Of a stretch of 64,000 nucleotides of DNA, positions 44,810 to 60,048 are shown piece by piece. The position numbers and the translations under genes are program-made. Position 1 is the stretch's first letter, and each line of letters opens with the position of its first letter. The DNA comes from Adineta steineri. Its lineage: Eukaryota; Rotifera; Eurotatoria; Adinetida; Adinetidae. The stretch is from contig CAJNOI010000031.1 of assembly GCA_905250115.1 (NCBI GenBank), positions 645,778 to 709,777 on the forward strand, in the 5' to 3' direction. The notes under the pieces are model-generated. The model had not been told where the DNA came from and made no database searches. It saw only the letters and a list, made by a program, of their open reading frames with translations.

Positions 44810-46968
44810 TTTTTTAAATCACCTGTTTATTAATAATTAGACTAGTTCGTAAATGTAATAGTATCTTCTGATATTTAGTGTATATAGCTCTGTTAATCGT
44901 CAAGATGATGTGTGTGTTTGTACGATTGACTGATTGAGTTTGGTTCACTTATTGACTCGTAACTTTCTTTCTCTCCTCTTCTATTCTCTCCCTCTCTCTC
45001 TCTCTCTCGTTCTCTCTTAATAGATATACATCGTATACGTTTACTCTTTCTCCTTCTACTTTTTCTATCCAATAATAGGAAAAAAAAATTATCGTTTCGT
45101 CCTTTTTCTTTCTACCTCGACTCCTATAGAACACATCCGATTGGTTGTTGATGATCGATGTAGAATATTTTTATACACCATTCAGATTATTTAGCATGAT
45201 AGACAAAAACCTTATCGCCTTTTCTTTTTTTGTTCTATAAATATTTTTTTCGAGTGCTTTGTTTGACGTCACGGTTGGATATGCGTTTGTCTACGTACAA
45301 TAATATCGACTGGATAATATCCAGTAGGTTACAAGGTGTGAAATTAAAATTTCACACAACAAGTACGCAATCCTGACTTTTTTGTTTTTTACTTAAATAA
45401 ATTCGTCGATTCATTAATAGAATTTATCGATAAATATAAAAAAGAATAATCTCCAATGGGAATGCTGCTACTGTTTAACTGATAAGAGTCAAGGCATGGC
45501 AGGATGTTTGTTTGTTTAATAATCGTGTTTGATGTATGTGCTTCATTCTGTTCTTTTAGCCTAGACGATTATCACTTTCTGTCGTCTTCACTAACAACAA
45601 AATAGATCATGTTTATACTTCGGCTTATTTCATTCAATCATACCAGATCACCGACGATGATTACGCGCTTTTCTTTTTTTATTATTTCATTTACTCCTGA
45701 AATTGAGATGAGCATTCATGATAAAATCACATTAGCAAAAGGAAGCGGCAAGTTTTTTTTTCTGTTGTTGTCTTTAAAGGAAGAGAATAGAAAAAGAATA
45801 CGGAACTTGCTGAAAAGAAAACGAAATGTTATAATATTAACAACGCTTTGCTTGTAAAACCGGACATACATGTATGTATGTATGTCTATAAGAGCATCTG
45901 CCTACACATTATATTTTATATATCATTTATCTTTGATCTGAAACGTAGAAATTACAACATGACATGCTTCATGTTTGTGTATATAATCGATTCAAAGACA
46001 CAGACATCAAATTAGTGAATATATATGAACAATAATTATTGTTCTAGTAGAATTCATCTGTCGATTGAATAAAATAAAACTGTATCTGTATTCTTTTCAA
46101 CAAAAAAATTCTCATACATAAATGACTAGCAGTAAATTATGTTCATTAATATAAAAACCTTGAAATTAGTATTGCTGTTTCTCATCAAACTAAATATGCT
46201 TGATTTGTGATCTCTTCAATTTCACGCTCAATGCTGTTCAATGTAAAAATATTTTTAAACGATCAAAATATCTTCCTATTTTTTCCACCATTGATAAATA
46301 GGAATGACCACAATATAAAACCGATATCGTATATATTTCGTTGTTTTTCATAATAAAGTTATTTAGAAATGAAGATATAATAGATTTGAAACCTCCTTTC
46401 TTCATCTAGACATTAAGTCACTAATAATCGATTGATATAATCTCATCACTTTATACACGTCATTGATAATAATCTTATACGATTCATAAGGTGACGTGTC
46501 ATGATATCTATATAAACGAACTAGTTCATTTGTATTCTTATACTCATCTGTCTCTTTCAAGATGCTTACTTTATATAACATATTTTTGTTACTTAACTTA
46601 TCATACTTGAAATATTTCACCGACTTTTCTAAATCATACAAACTCTGATAAATCAATTTGAAATAAATATTATTTCATGATTTCTATTTATTAATAATAA
46701 ACCATCTGCCAATAAATTCTCTATTCCCATTCGGGGAATACATTCAATGAAATGCACTACTAATTCATGTTCACTGAAATATTAGAATATATACCTTAAT
46801 TATAATTCATTTTTAATATATTTGTTCCTATCGTATAGCGACATCGTGAGAGAAATATCTAATTCTTCTTACTAGATTGATTCTTTGACGAATCGAATAA
46901 TTTTTTTACATTTTCTTTCTTAAAAAAAGAATTGATTTTCCGATTTCATCTTATTCTTATGTTACGAA
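44810..46968. other. Intergenic region between HAND and DDX42 (divergent)
   Basis: About 2.2 kb of promoter space for two divergent genes. It contains a CT-rich simple repeat (about 44986-45018) and a GC-richer patch with a TGACGTCA-like site near 45264 (CRE-like palindrome, by eye). One possible orphan exon (46402-46640, minus) is listed separately. No other gene is supported. Confidence 0.45.
46402..46640 (-). CDS. Possible orphan terminal exon, unrecognised
   Basis: A minus-strand frame of about 80 codons is open from a pyrimidine-tract acceptor (TTATCAG at about 46641) to a stop at 46402. The translation is Lys/Tyr/Ser-rich and looks coding (blocks such as ELVRLYRYHDTSPYES), but no family is recognised. 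No upstream partner exon could be found. It may be a gene fragment, a last exon of an unseen small gene, or chance. Confidence 0.25.
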
Positions 46969-50147
<3,179 letters not shown>

Positions 50148-50218
50148 TCTGTATATATATTTTGTTTGAAAATAAATATCTTTGTCTTTAAAAAATGTTT
50201 ATCTTTTAAAATGAAAAC

Positions 50219-51217
50219 TTAAGTTGAAATGGTATCATGAAAATTAAAAAAATATTTTAATGTATTTTCTGGATCTTCTAAGTTTACATAGTGACCAATA
50301 TCAGCATTTAATAGACATGTATCAGGATTAGTAATAATTTCTCGATATCTATCGACGATATGTTTTCCACTAATTGGATCATATGGTCCATTTATAAGTC
50401 TAATTGGAATAGGATTTTTCGTAAATGTTTGTACTTTATTTATTGCATCAACCCATCGATCTCTATTTATAGATCGTTCATTAATATAACATTGTAATTG
50501 TTGTAATAGATTATATGGAGCATTGAAAAATAATAAATCTATCATTTCATCTAATTCTTGTTGAGTTCGTTTTGTTGATGGACCAAATATACGATTAAGT
50601 GCTGAACTAAATAGTGCTCGAGGAAGTATATTTTGCAAAATAACTCCAATTATAGGTGTTTTTAATAGTTTCATTGACAAAAATGGACGATAAGATTCAG
50701 GAAATAAACCACCATTAAGAAATACTGTTGATTGAATAATATATTTTCTATTATCAATTTGTCTTGCTAAAAATTCTTGAGTAATTGTAGTACCTACATC
50801 ATGAGCCATAATATGAAATTGTTTGATTTGTAAAGAATTCATTAATTCTTCAATCATATCTACTTGTGAAAAAATCGTATATGAAAATGAAACTGGTTTA
50901 GCTGATAAACCATAACCGATATAATCCGGAGCAATACAATGAAATCGTTTTTCTAATTCATCTCGCATATATAACCAATCTATCGATGAAGTTGGATATC
51001 CATGTAATAACAATAATGTTGGTTTTGAATTAGCTGTTGTATCACGTATATTTGAATCATAATAAAATATTGGATAACCATTAAAATTAAAATATTTTCC
51101 TTGTTTAGCCCAATTATGGATTTTTGGAAAACGATATGGATTAATTGCAGGAGTAAGCAATTTTTTTATTAGAATTCCTAATATGAGAATAATAATAAAA
51201 AGAAGAATGATACCCAT
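50219..51217 (-). CDS. MEST: MEST-like alpha/beta hydrolase, membrane-anchored
   Basis: A single exon of 332 aa. An N-terminal membrane anchor (about 2-20) precedes an alpha/beta-hydrolase fold of the epoxide hydrolase/haloalkane dehalogenase branch. The oxyanion block is LLLHGYPTSSIDW (69-81), then DYIGYGLSAKP. The nucleophile Asp140 sits in AHDVGTT, the acid is probably Asp280 (NGPYDP), and the base is His309 (IGHYVNLEDP). FLNGGLFPESYRP in the cap entry is typical of MEST (mesoderm-specific transcript) proteins, which act at the ER/lipid droplet in other animals. The substrate cannot be read. The gene has no introns, unlike its neighbours. Confidence 0.85.
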   Translation of the reverse strand: MGIILLFIIILILGILIKKLLTPAINPYRFPKIHNWAKQGKYFNFNGYPIFYYDSNIRDTTANSKPTLLLLHGYPTSSIDWLYMRDELEKRFHCIAPDYIGYGLSAKPVSFSYTIFSQVDMIEELMNSLQIKQFHIMAHDVGTTITQEFLARQIDNRKYIIQSTVFLNGGLFPESYRPFLSMKLLKTPIIGVILQNILPRALFSSALNRIFGPSTKRTQQELDEMIDLLFFNAPYNLLQQLQCYINERSINRDRWVDAINKVQTFTKNPIPIRLINGPYDPISGKHIVDRYREIITNPDTCLLNADIGHYVNLEDPENTLKYFFNFHDTIST

Positions 51218-51369
51218 TGTTTATCTTCGTTACTGGAATATAAGATTTATAATCTTTGATCCTTTTACTCTCTGAATCATCGTTTCAACAGTATTTGCTT
51301 TTATACCGGCCAATCTAATATTTTTACCTACCTCTATTTTTATAAAAGTAAAATTAGTCCTTTTGCCTT

Positions 51370-51567
51370 TCAGACATTTTTAATATCCTGTACATGAAAG
51401 TGATGAAAACCAACGGTTTTTTTTAAAGTTTTCAAATATTTAATGAATTGTGCACGATGATCAAGATGTGCCATCATTATAAACAAACATATGAGAAGAC
51501 CAGATGGATATTGTACCTGAAGTTTGTGAGAGTAGTGTACTTTCTTGACGTACATAACCCCATTGTC
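51370..51567 (-). CDS. Orphan 3' exon next to an assembly gap
   Basis: A minus-strand frame is open from an acceptor (TTTTATTTAG at about 51568) to a stop at 51370. About 65 codons include a hydrophobic stretch (GLLICLFIMMAHL) and a basic C-terminus (KTLKKTVGFHHFHVQDIKNV). It looks like the last exon of a membrane protein. Its upstream exons are not in the 234 bp between the Ns (51592-51601) and the PLCXD stop, so they are probably lost in the gap. The family is not recognised. Confidence 0.4.
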   Translation of the reverse strand, partial: DNGVMYVKKVHYSHKLQVQYPSGLLICLFIMMAHLDHRAQFIKYLKTLKKTVGFHHFHVQDIKNV

Positions 51568-51591
51568 CTAAATAAAAGCCAAATAACGTTG

Positions 51592-51601
51592 NNNNNNNNN
51601 N
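51592..51601. other. Assembly gap (10 Ns)
   Basis: A placeholder gap. The orphan exon on its low side suggests that more than ten bases, possibly several exons, are missing. Confidence 0.85.
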
Positions 51602-51835
51602 AGGATATAAAAAAAGAACAGACAATTTATTACACTATGATAAGAATAATTTCTTGTTGATATCATCATGACTTTATCAGAGTCAGTACTCTTTGCTATG
51701 GTTCTTGATACAACAAATAAATTGATATGAAACAAGTTTATCTTATTTTATGCTTGATTTAAATAATTAATTTTATTAGAAAAATACTATTTATAACTAC
51801 ATATTAGCCAAAACAAAAAGATTCGTATTTAACAA

Positions 51836-53043
51836 TTAAGTAGAAATTTCTTTCGTTGAGTTTTTATAATTTAAATTAATAACAGAATTAGTAAAAGCTT
51901 GATCAGCAAAATCACAGATAACAACATTAACACCATTGACAAGTGATGGATCACGTTGACGATCTGATATCCATTTAATTAATGTTGCATTTGTCTGTTT
52001 TGCATTTGCATAAAGTGAACTAAATGGATTTCTTTGTATAGATGAACCATCCGGTGTAGTTTGTCCTTGCGTAACATTAATGCAAGTTGTAGGTCGAGGT
52101 TGGGATACTTTTTCATTGAGAAATAAAAATAAAGTTTCAACTCTAGGTGTATTTGGCCATGGCGATTCACAAACCTATATCCAATAAATAAAAATATCTT
52201 CATAAAACTTTATTTTTTTTATTTTACTTTAAAAAAATGTCCTATTTTATCCATATAAGGTGAACATTTATCAGCATCTTCATCATAGAGTAAAATAACT
52301 TGTTGTTTATGATTCCATAAATAATTTAATGTACATTCATTTATTGTTCGTGCTGTTGTACAGAGTTTTGTACCAAATACTTCATGTATAAGATCAATTA
52401 ATTTCTTATGACCATGATCTTCAATAAAATCATAAAAATGATTGAAATCAAGTAAAATTATTTCTTGAGAATATTTGTTCAAAAATTCATTCATTTCTTC
52501 TAAACACTCTCGAACTAATCTACCTAATAAACCATGTGTAAATGTAAATGGTGATTTTTTACATAAATTTTCATCTGTTGTACGACAAACACGTAAATCA
52601 AAATAACGAATACCTATTTGTAATTGTTCTATAAAAGAATAAAATTATTTTCTAAGTCGATAAAAAAAAATGTTAATACCAGTAAAATTTTTATTTTGTG
52701 TAATACTCCAATTTCTAATAATAGGACGAAGAATCCAATGAAAACGTCTTAAATTTGGAATTAAATCAGGTCCTGGTTGAGATGTTAAATGAAATGCAAA
52801 TGAGTCATGTGTACCTATGATATAAACATGAATTTAATTTTATCGATATATATATATGTATCTACCGGGTATAGCAAGTTTTGTGATAGGTTCATTATGA
52901 AGATTTGTTGGTAGATTTTTCATCCATTCGATATGCTTCAATTCTGTTACTAATTCAGAATTTGGCGTACAACAACTACTCGCCATAATACGAGATTTAT
53001 TTATCTGAATAGAAGGATGATTGATTATTTTTTTTAAAATCAT
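51836..53043 (-). CDS. PLCXD: PI-PLC X-domain protein (PLCXD family)
   Basis: Four exons (52866-53043, 52680-52814, 52228-52628, 51836-52174) give 350 aa. An in-frame ATG at 52986 would give 331 aa beginning MASSCC, and either start is possible. The X-domain catalytic blocks are intact: GTHDS (first His, at the exon 1/2 join), IGIRYFDLRV, and FTHGLLG (second His). LLYDEDADKCSPY and TLFLFLNEKVSQPRPTT lie further on. There is no Y, PH or C2 domain, as expected for PLCXD proteins, which cleave phosphatidylinositol or related lipids independently of the large PLCs. It lies just downstream of PXK in the same direction (64 bp between this start and the PXK stop), so its promoter must be compact or shared. 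Confidence 0.9.
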
Positions 53044-53107
53044 TAAATAACGATTAAATTAGATTTTATTTTTCACAAAAACAAAAATAAATATTAATAA
53101 AATATAC

Positions 53108-55638
53108 TTAGTTTATTTTCGGTGCACTACGATCATTTGTTTTAGTTTTTTTTAATTTCGAAAATGTAAAATCTGCAATCGAACTTAATAATTCATTTCG
53201 ATCATCATTGACAGTTACCAATGGTGATGATGGCGGTGGCGGAGGTAGTAATGGTGTTGCTGGTTGAGAAACAACCCTAGACGTATCAGCAGTATCATTC
53301 GATAATGTAGATTTCACTGTTGGTAATGGATCAATAGTAATTGATTGTTGAAGATTTTCTATAGATAAAAAAAAAGAGTTTAATCAAAGCGAAAAACAAG
53401 AAGCGATAATGTTATTTTTTATTTTTTTTTACCAATGTGTATGCAGCAGTTAAAAGCTGATTGATAAATACAATCATTCTTACCCGATATTCTATAATGT
53501 TATCTCAAAAAATTAAAAAGGAGATATTATTCGATTTTTTAATCAATATATTTCTATTTCACGTAATTCAATTTCATAATCAATAACTTACTTGATATAT
53601 TTAGAGAATTTAAACTATTTTCCATCTGTTTTTTTGCCTATAATAAAAACGTATGGATAGATCTATGAAATAATAGATATTAACTTGTCTTTCGCGACGA
53701 CGTTTCAGTTTTTCTTCATCTGACATAAGATGATTAGCAATTTTTGAATGACGTTGAGCATTTTTAATCTAATTAAATATTTCATATAGTCGAATAGAAA
53801 AAAAATTCAATCAAATACTTTAATTCGATCATCTTCTAATCGTTCTTGAGCTTTTTGATTAATTAATTCGAATATTTCTTTTACTTTAGGATTTAATCTC
53901 ATCTGAAAACGTTCCAAACCATTTGAAATTGTTGCTTGAAAGAAACTAAAATAAAAATAGCTCAAATCTAGGAAAATATGAATATAAAAATTTTATACGG
54001 TTCATTTAAAAGTTGTCCTATCGTTGGTAAATCTCCTGATGAAATAAAGATTTTTGAAAGTATCTGTTGAACAGGTACTGGAACTACATGGGGAAATTCT
54101 GTACATAAACTTGATGGACATTCTTCACCGGTTGATAATTCATATAATAAACGTCCAAACGAATAAATATCACATTGTTCAAAGGTCTGAAAAAAACACA
54201 ATTGAAATATTCAAATTTTTTATGTTTTTTTGATCTACGAACATGAATATGTTTAAGATTAGATAAATAATATCGATATTTTGATGATACACCTGTAATA
54301 ACATTAGTTAAATCGAGAAATTTTATTGTTTGAGATTCTTCAAAATCAATTAAAATATTTCCTGAATGTAAATGACCATAAACAAGATTGTTTTCATAAA
54401 GAAAATAAAGTCCTTCTAAAATTTGACGACCTATTGTTTTTATTTGATTTAAATCACATCGTCGTTTTGCTGATATTGGACCATATCGTTTCCAATAAAT
54501 ACCATTAGCTGGTTTCGTCTAGAATTTTAATGAAATAAAATAATAAGAAAATTCTCGAAAATATCTTACGCGATGAATGTAATCTTTCAATGAGCCTCTA
54601 TTATAAAATCGACAAACTGTTAATGTGCCACTTTCATTTGCATAAAAATCTTCAATTGGAATAATCAATGGATGCTATATTAAATATAATTCAAGAAATT
54701 TCTTTACATAAAAGAGAAAAATCTGTACTGTAATTGATTTAATTAATCGTAAACAATTTGAAATATCTTTTTCTACAAGTGCTTTATCTAAACCATAGTG
54801 ACACTATAAATAAAAACTTATTTATTTTGTACGATAGAGAGAGATAGATTACCCATATTACTAAATAACGTTCATCTTTTGGACTTCCGATTTTTGATGC
54901 AAGAAAATAATTTTTATCATAACGCCATCCTTCAAAGAAATAATCCAATAAGAAATAGATAAAAAAGAATATCCTACCAAAATGGAATAGAGGTTCGATT
55001 ATTTGATATGTATTATTCATTGAACGGATAAACATCGACACATGTTGTAATGCTGATTCTGAATTTAATCATTTTTAATACGAAATAAAATATTTTATTT
55101 TATTTAAATAAGTAAATTACCAGGATAATTAGTTCTATGATTATGTGGATCAAGAAAACGATGGACAATTAATGAATTACAAAGTTCTACATGTTCAACA
55201 AGTTTATTAAGATATGCCTATAGTTTATTATTTTCTATAGAAAAGAAAGTGTTAATATTAGAACATACTTGAAGACCTTTTTGTCTTTCAGACATAAATA
55301 TTTGATCAGTATTACCAAGAAATTTTTTCTTTGGTAATTCAAAATCAAACCCACAATCTTTTAATATATTATTCAGATCAACAAATTCTCGATAACGTTT
55401 TGTTATAATCCATGATGTTAATGGATCATTTGACATACGTGTGACTCGAATAGAATATTCCTATAATTTCATTTTCAAACGAATATGTATTTACTATTTA
55501 AGAGAAATATATTTCATGAATTATTACCCCATGTCCATCGACAACATATGAACTTTCAATAGTACATGTCATTGGTAGTGTAGCATCGATAGATGATTGT
55601 ACATTACTGAGTCTTTGGGGTACTATTAATCGAGCCAT
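53108..55638 (-). CDS. PXK: PXK: PX-domain pseudokinase with WH2-like tail
   Basis: Thirteen exons (first 55528-55638, last 53108-53358) give 569 aa, close to human PXK. The PX domain spans residues 1-120 (IIESSYV-type start, RYREFVDLNNILKD). A protein-kinase fold follows, but the catalytic loop reads YGHLHSGNIL instead of HRDLKxxN and the DFG site reads LDL; both changes are typical of PXK pseudokinases. A charged coiled-coil stretch (KLKRRRERQAKKQ) leads to a Pro-rich tail and a WH2-like C-terminus (LLSSIADFTFSKLKKTKT), which binds actin in the family. PXK works at endosomes and on Na,K-ATPase. It is divergent with the unrecognised gene at 55848 (209 bp between starts), so they probably share a promoter region. 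Confidence 0.92.
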
Positions 55639-55847
55639 TTATATTATGATTTTACATCATTACAGATCTAAAACTTAAACAGGAATGTGCTATTTTAATC
55701 GAAGAAATAGAGTAAAGATAAAACTACACATTCAAAACATTTTACTATTCGATTCAAAAATGTTATATTAATCAGTGGTGGGAATATATATAAAAATAAA
55801 ACCCGCTTAATTATTTTTATATTATTATTTTTTTATTTATTCTTCGT

Positions 55848-56548
55848 ATGGGTCCAATAGAAAATAATCAAGAAGTTTATCGTAGTAATCATACAATGAA
55901 TGATATGCCTATCAAAAATGAAGAAGAGGATCTCGAGCAGGATGATTGTTTTGTTAAATTTGGTTTAACTTCATCCTCGGAAGAGAAAAATGAACGAATT
56001 AATAAGAAAAATCAAAAAGAAAAGACACAAATAGAAACAAATGAAGATCAACCAGCACATTTAGCTGATGAGATCGATGCAATAACAGCACTTATTATCT
56101 ATAATACTTATTCTAAAAAACATGAATTTACATTTAGTGCACAACATCGAGTGAGTTAAATCTCGGAAAGAAATAAAAAGCCTTTTTACCAATATCACTT
56201 ATAAATATGTAGGCTAAAATCGCTACTCCTTCGAAAATTATTCGCGATGATATAGATCGATTTGATGCTATATATTCATGTTTAATCGATCAATCGGCAT
56301 CAACACGAAATAATTCTGTGAAAAAAACTAATCTTCTTAGTAATCATTTATGTAGACGATTTTTTAGTCTATCGGAGGATATACCTACATTAAAAAAATT
56401 TCAACAAAACGAACAAATACGTATCTATGAAGAGAAAAAAGCAAATTTTAATCGTGTACCATTTATTCCAAATATTTTATCATATCAACGAACTTGTCCT
56501 CAATATAATCTTGATGATATGAAATGGATACGAGATCATCTTTGTTAA
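55848..56548 (+). CDS. Unrecognised protein, two exons
   Basis: Two exons (55848-56150, 56213-56548) give 212 aa with a standard short intron. The N-terminal half is acidic and Lys/Glu-rich. The second half looks like a compact domain (DDIDRFDAIYSCLID, NHLCRRFFSLSEDIPTLKKF, VPFIPNILSYQRTCPQYNLDDMKWI). There is no signal peptide or membrane segment. I do not recognise the family. It shares an upstream region with PXK and lies 135 bp before the SNARE-like gene in the same direction. Confidence 0.7.
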
Positions 56549-56683
56549 GGAAGAAAAAAAAGCGAGTCTATTTCTTATTGTTGTCTAAGTAACCAGAAAG
56601 AAAAAGAATAAAATCTTAATTTCTTAATCCTTAATGATATTTTTCAATTCTTCTTTATTCTCTTCTTAAACATCGAGTTTGTA

Positions 56684-57235
56684 ATGATCGAACGATTAAA
56701 TATAAGAAAACAACAAGATAATGATAGAAAAAAGAATGAATTATTTTCTATTTTAAATAATCTATCAAATTCATCTACTAAACAACAAAAATCGTCATTA
56801 AAACGTCTTTCAACAAATTCAAAATTAAATAAAAAAAATCGTTTAATACAATTATTTTTTCCTACTCGTTCGCGCATTAAACTTCATCAATCTCAATTAC
56901 CAACTAATAAACAAACAATTTCTCCGCTAAACGAACAAGTTGCAAAATTAAATCAACGTGCTGTTGATGTTAGAACTGGTATTGAACATAGTATTTCATC
57001 ATTACATACTCAACGTTTACAACATTTAACTACCTTAAATGAAAAAACACGAGATCTTGAAAGAGCTGCTATTGCTTTTGAACATTCATCATCAAAACAT
57101 CTTAAACAAGAACTTGATAAAACAAAAAAATTATCATATCTATTTAAAATAGCTATTACTCTATGTTGCAGTTTATTTTCATTTATGATTGGTTATATGA
57201 TTATTCAAATAATGCGAGATAAAGGAATCGTATAA
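56684..57235 (+). CDS. R-SNARE-like (VAMP-type) tail-anchored protein
   Basis: A single-exon ORF of 183 aa. Residues 1-80 are basic, Lys/Ser/Asn-rich and unstructured. Residues about 85-145 form a heptad coiled coil whose second half (LTTLNEKTRDLERAAIAFEHSSSKHLK) aligns by eye with the VAMP SNARE motif; the counterpart of the zero-layer Arg is Arg111. A C-terminal membrane segment (about 152-176) with a short luminal tail makes it tail-anchored. It would act in vesicle fusion as a vesicle-side SNARE. The N-terminal half of the motif is weaker, so it is a divergent member. A pyrimidine-tract AG sits six bases before the ATG. Confidence 0.65.
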   Translation: MIERLNIRKQQDNDRKKNELFSILNNLSNSSTKQQKSSLKRLSTNSKLNKKNRLIQLFFPTRSRIKLHQSQLPTNKQTISPLNEQVAKLNQRAVDVRTGIEHSISSLHTQRLQHLTTLNEKTRDLERAAIAFEHSSSKHLKQELDKTKKLSYLFKIAITLCCSLFSFMIGYMIIQIMRDKGIV

Positions 57236-57965
57236 TTTGTTAATAGAGATATTTTTCAGTCAGATAAAAAATAATTTCAAAAAAAATCCTAATTATAGAT
57301 ACAAAGATTAAGTTAGTTCATATAGAAGAAAAGTGAAACTTATTAGAATTTATATTTCTATTCAAAACAAAGACAATCATCTTCTAATTAAGTACAAAAT
57401 AAAGCACTTAATCTTCTCTCTAAATTGACTATATCAATAATAAAATACAAATCATTTCTTGAAATATGTATATTTAAGGATAAATATAGTAAGACAAATT
57501 CGCTTGTACACACACACACATAATTGAACAGAGAAAATTTACATCACACAAACAATACATACATAGACAAGAAAGATGCACGTTTGGTTTTCTTTTAAAG
57601 ATGGTTAACCCACACATAATTAATTCTTTTTTTGTGTTGTGGAAGACTCGTCGTACATCATCTCTTCATTTTCTAACTTTGTTTTTCATGGGAATGTTCA
57701 ATGAACGAGACATAAAAAAAATGTTTGTAAATAAAATGAGAATAGGAACAAAAGAACAAATAAACTCAACGACGAGGTTCTTCTTCGACTTTTCTGTTTC
57801 TACTGTTTTTTTTCGCCCTTACATACACACACTCTCACAAGAATATTTTACATTGTAAAAAAAGGGGGAAAAAATATCTCCTCATTCAATTGATTCATAC
57901 TGGAAAAAAAGAGAAGTAAGAACACAAACTAGGTATATGAAATGAGATTTTCCTTATCAGAATGT

Positions 57966-58010
<45 letters not shown>

Positions 58011-58042
58011 GATTGTATGTGTTTAATGATGTTCTTGAAATA
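57236..58042. other. Intergenic region, convergent 3' ends
   Basis: About 0.8 kb of AT-rich sequence between the SNARE-like gene (+) and SSBP (-). A (CA)n run lies near 57511 and a (TA)n microsatellite at 57968-58004. The ORF near 57601 is noise. Confidence 0.4.
57968..58004. repeat. (TA)n microsatellite
   Basis: A continuous TA dinucleotide run of about 37 bp, just downstream of the SSBP stop on the minus strand. Confidence 0.9.
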
Positions 58043-60048
58043 TTAACCAATACCAGTATAATGATTATAATCATCATTATTTGAATTATTAGGTGTTTTA
58101 TCAAATTTTTTTACTTCTTCTTGCATTGATTCTTTTAATTTTAATATAGCATTCGTGTCATTTGCCTGATCTTCACCATAATTAAAGGGAGCTCCATCAG
58201 ATGGTGGAGGTTGTACTTGCTGTTGCTGCTGTTGTTGTTGTTGCTGTTGTTGCTGTTGTTGCTGACTAGGTGATTGCTTCATTTGTTGATCATAATCACC
58301 TAACAAAACAATTTATTTTTATTAGGTGAAAGATTTATTAAAATGAATACCATTGATTGAACCATGATGAGGCATGTCAGGTGGTATTGATGACATATGA
58401 GACAGATGTGGATCATGATACTTAACGGTCATAAAAACAATGAAAGATATTTCAATGAAAAGAAAAAGCATTTTTATGTACCATTGGATTAGGTCCTGGT
58501 GGCATTCCACCAGACATATTTCTCATACCATAGGGTGGCATTTCCCCACCATTTGAATCTTGAGGACTTGGCATCATTGGTGTTGTTGGTGCATGGCCAG
58601 TCGGACAAGAAGTCTAAAATTTAATTATAATATTTTGAATATCAAAACTATTTGACACAATTTTTATTCAATCTGCAATGAACTACTGAGCAGAGAAGAA
58701 ATAGAGATGATATTTTTGAATACTTACACCATAAGGAACTGGTGACGAGGAAGAATAACCTCCAACCTATAAATATAAAACAAAATGAGAAAAAAAAGAA
58801 TAATTTTTTAATAGATCTTACTCCTGGTGAATTGGTCATATACATTCGTGGTGCAGGTTGATTCATTGATGGTGACATTGCTGGTGGCATACCTTGTGGC
58901 ATACCTTGTGGTCGATATACATTTGGAGGTGGTGGAGGTCCACCTGGTCCTCCTGCATGACCAATTGCATTAGGTGGTAATCGAGTACCTGGTGATGTCA
59001 TTCGTATACCTCGATTTCAAAAAAATATAGTTTTCCTTCAATTTAAATATGTGTGTATCTACCATTTCGATGAGGATCCATTTGTGGTGGCATCAAAGGT
59101 CCACCATTTGGTCCACCCTACATATATGTATAAATACAATAGAATAATGTTTCTTTTCCTATTTTCTTATTTATACCGGATAATCTGGTTGGGAAGGCAT
59201 ACGAATAAGTGAACGAGGTGCATTTGGATAACGTGGATACTAGAAAAGAATTTATTTGTCAAGTAGATGAAAAAAATGTATATTAAATTCTACTTGATTC
59301 ATCATTTGTTGTCCCGATGGCTACAAAATTAAAATAAAATAAAACATGTAATTTTTGTAATAAATAATTTCTTACTGGAAAAAATGGTACACCTGGATTA
59401 TGCATTCCTTCGTTGACATTCATTGGCATTGGAGGTGGGCCATTTGGATTTACATTTTGCTAAAATCAATGAAATAATTATTAGAAACTTAAATAGAATA
59501 TATTTATACTTGAGGAGGAATACCATTAGGAGCATAATTCGAATTAATAAAACCCTAGAAAATAAAAACTCAATAGTGAAAAGAAAAAAATGAGGAAACT
59601 TACATAGTCATGAAATGCTTTAGCTTCTTCAGAATGAGGATGTTGCTCTCGACGTTCTGGTGCGGCACTATATAAATCCCAAAATACACTAAAACAAATT
59701 CGACAATCTATTAAAAGAATATATGATATAATTAATATCTACTCACCACCACCAACTAAGTAGAAATCCTGGTGGTTCACCGAGTGATAGTTTACTCGGT
59801 TCCCATTTCATCTATAGAATCGACAACAAACATGATTTTGAAATCATTTCGAAACAAAAAACTTACATCCGCACAAAATCCCTGAGCAGCTTTTGCTGCA
59901 CCAATATGATACAAATATTCATAAACATATAAATTTAATCTATATTACGAAATAAATTTAGATAAAGAAAAAGAAACTAATACATATTTTACTTTTCTTT
60001 TGCATGAATATCTGATGGTGCATTAATACCTTTATTTTTTCCGTACAT
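58043..60048 (-). CDS. SSBP: SSBP2/3/4-like LisH protein (LDB-complex subunit)
   Basis: Fourteen exons on the minus strand (first 59993-60048, last 58043-58299) give 412 aa, near the family size. The N-terminus matches SSBP closely: [26 protein letters not shown] (LisH), [27 protein letters not shown] and [10 protein letters not shown]. The rest is Pro/Gly/Met-rich, as in vertebrate SSBPs, with a polyglutamine run in the last exon. The C-terminus keeps [15 protein letters not shown]. SSBPs stabilise LIM-domain-binding protein (LDB) in nuclear LIM-homeodomain enhancer complexes; LisH mediates oligomerisation. Intron sizes are uniform (45-85 nt). Confidence 0.94.
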
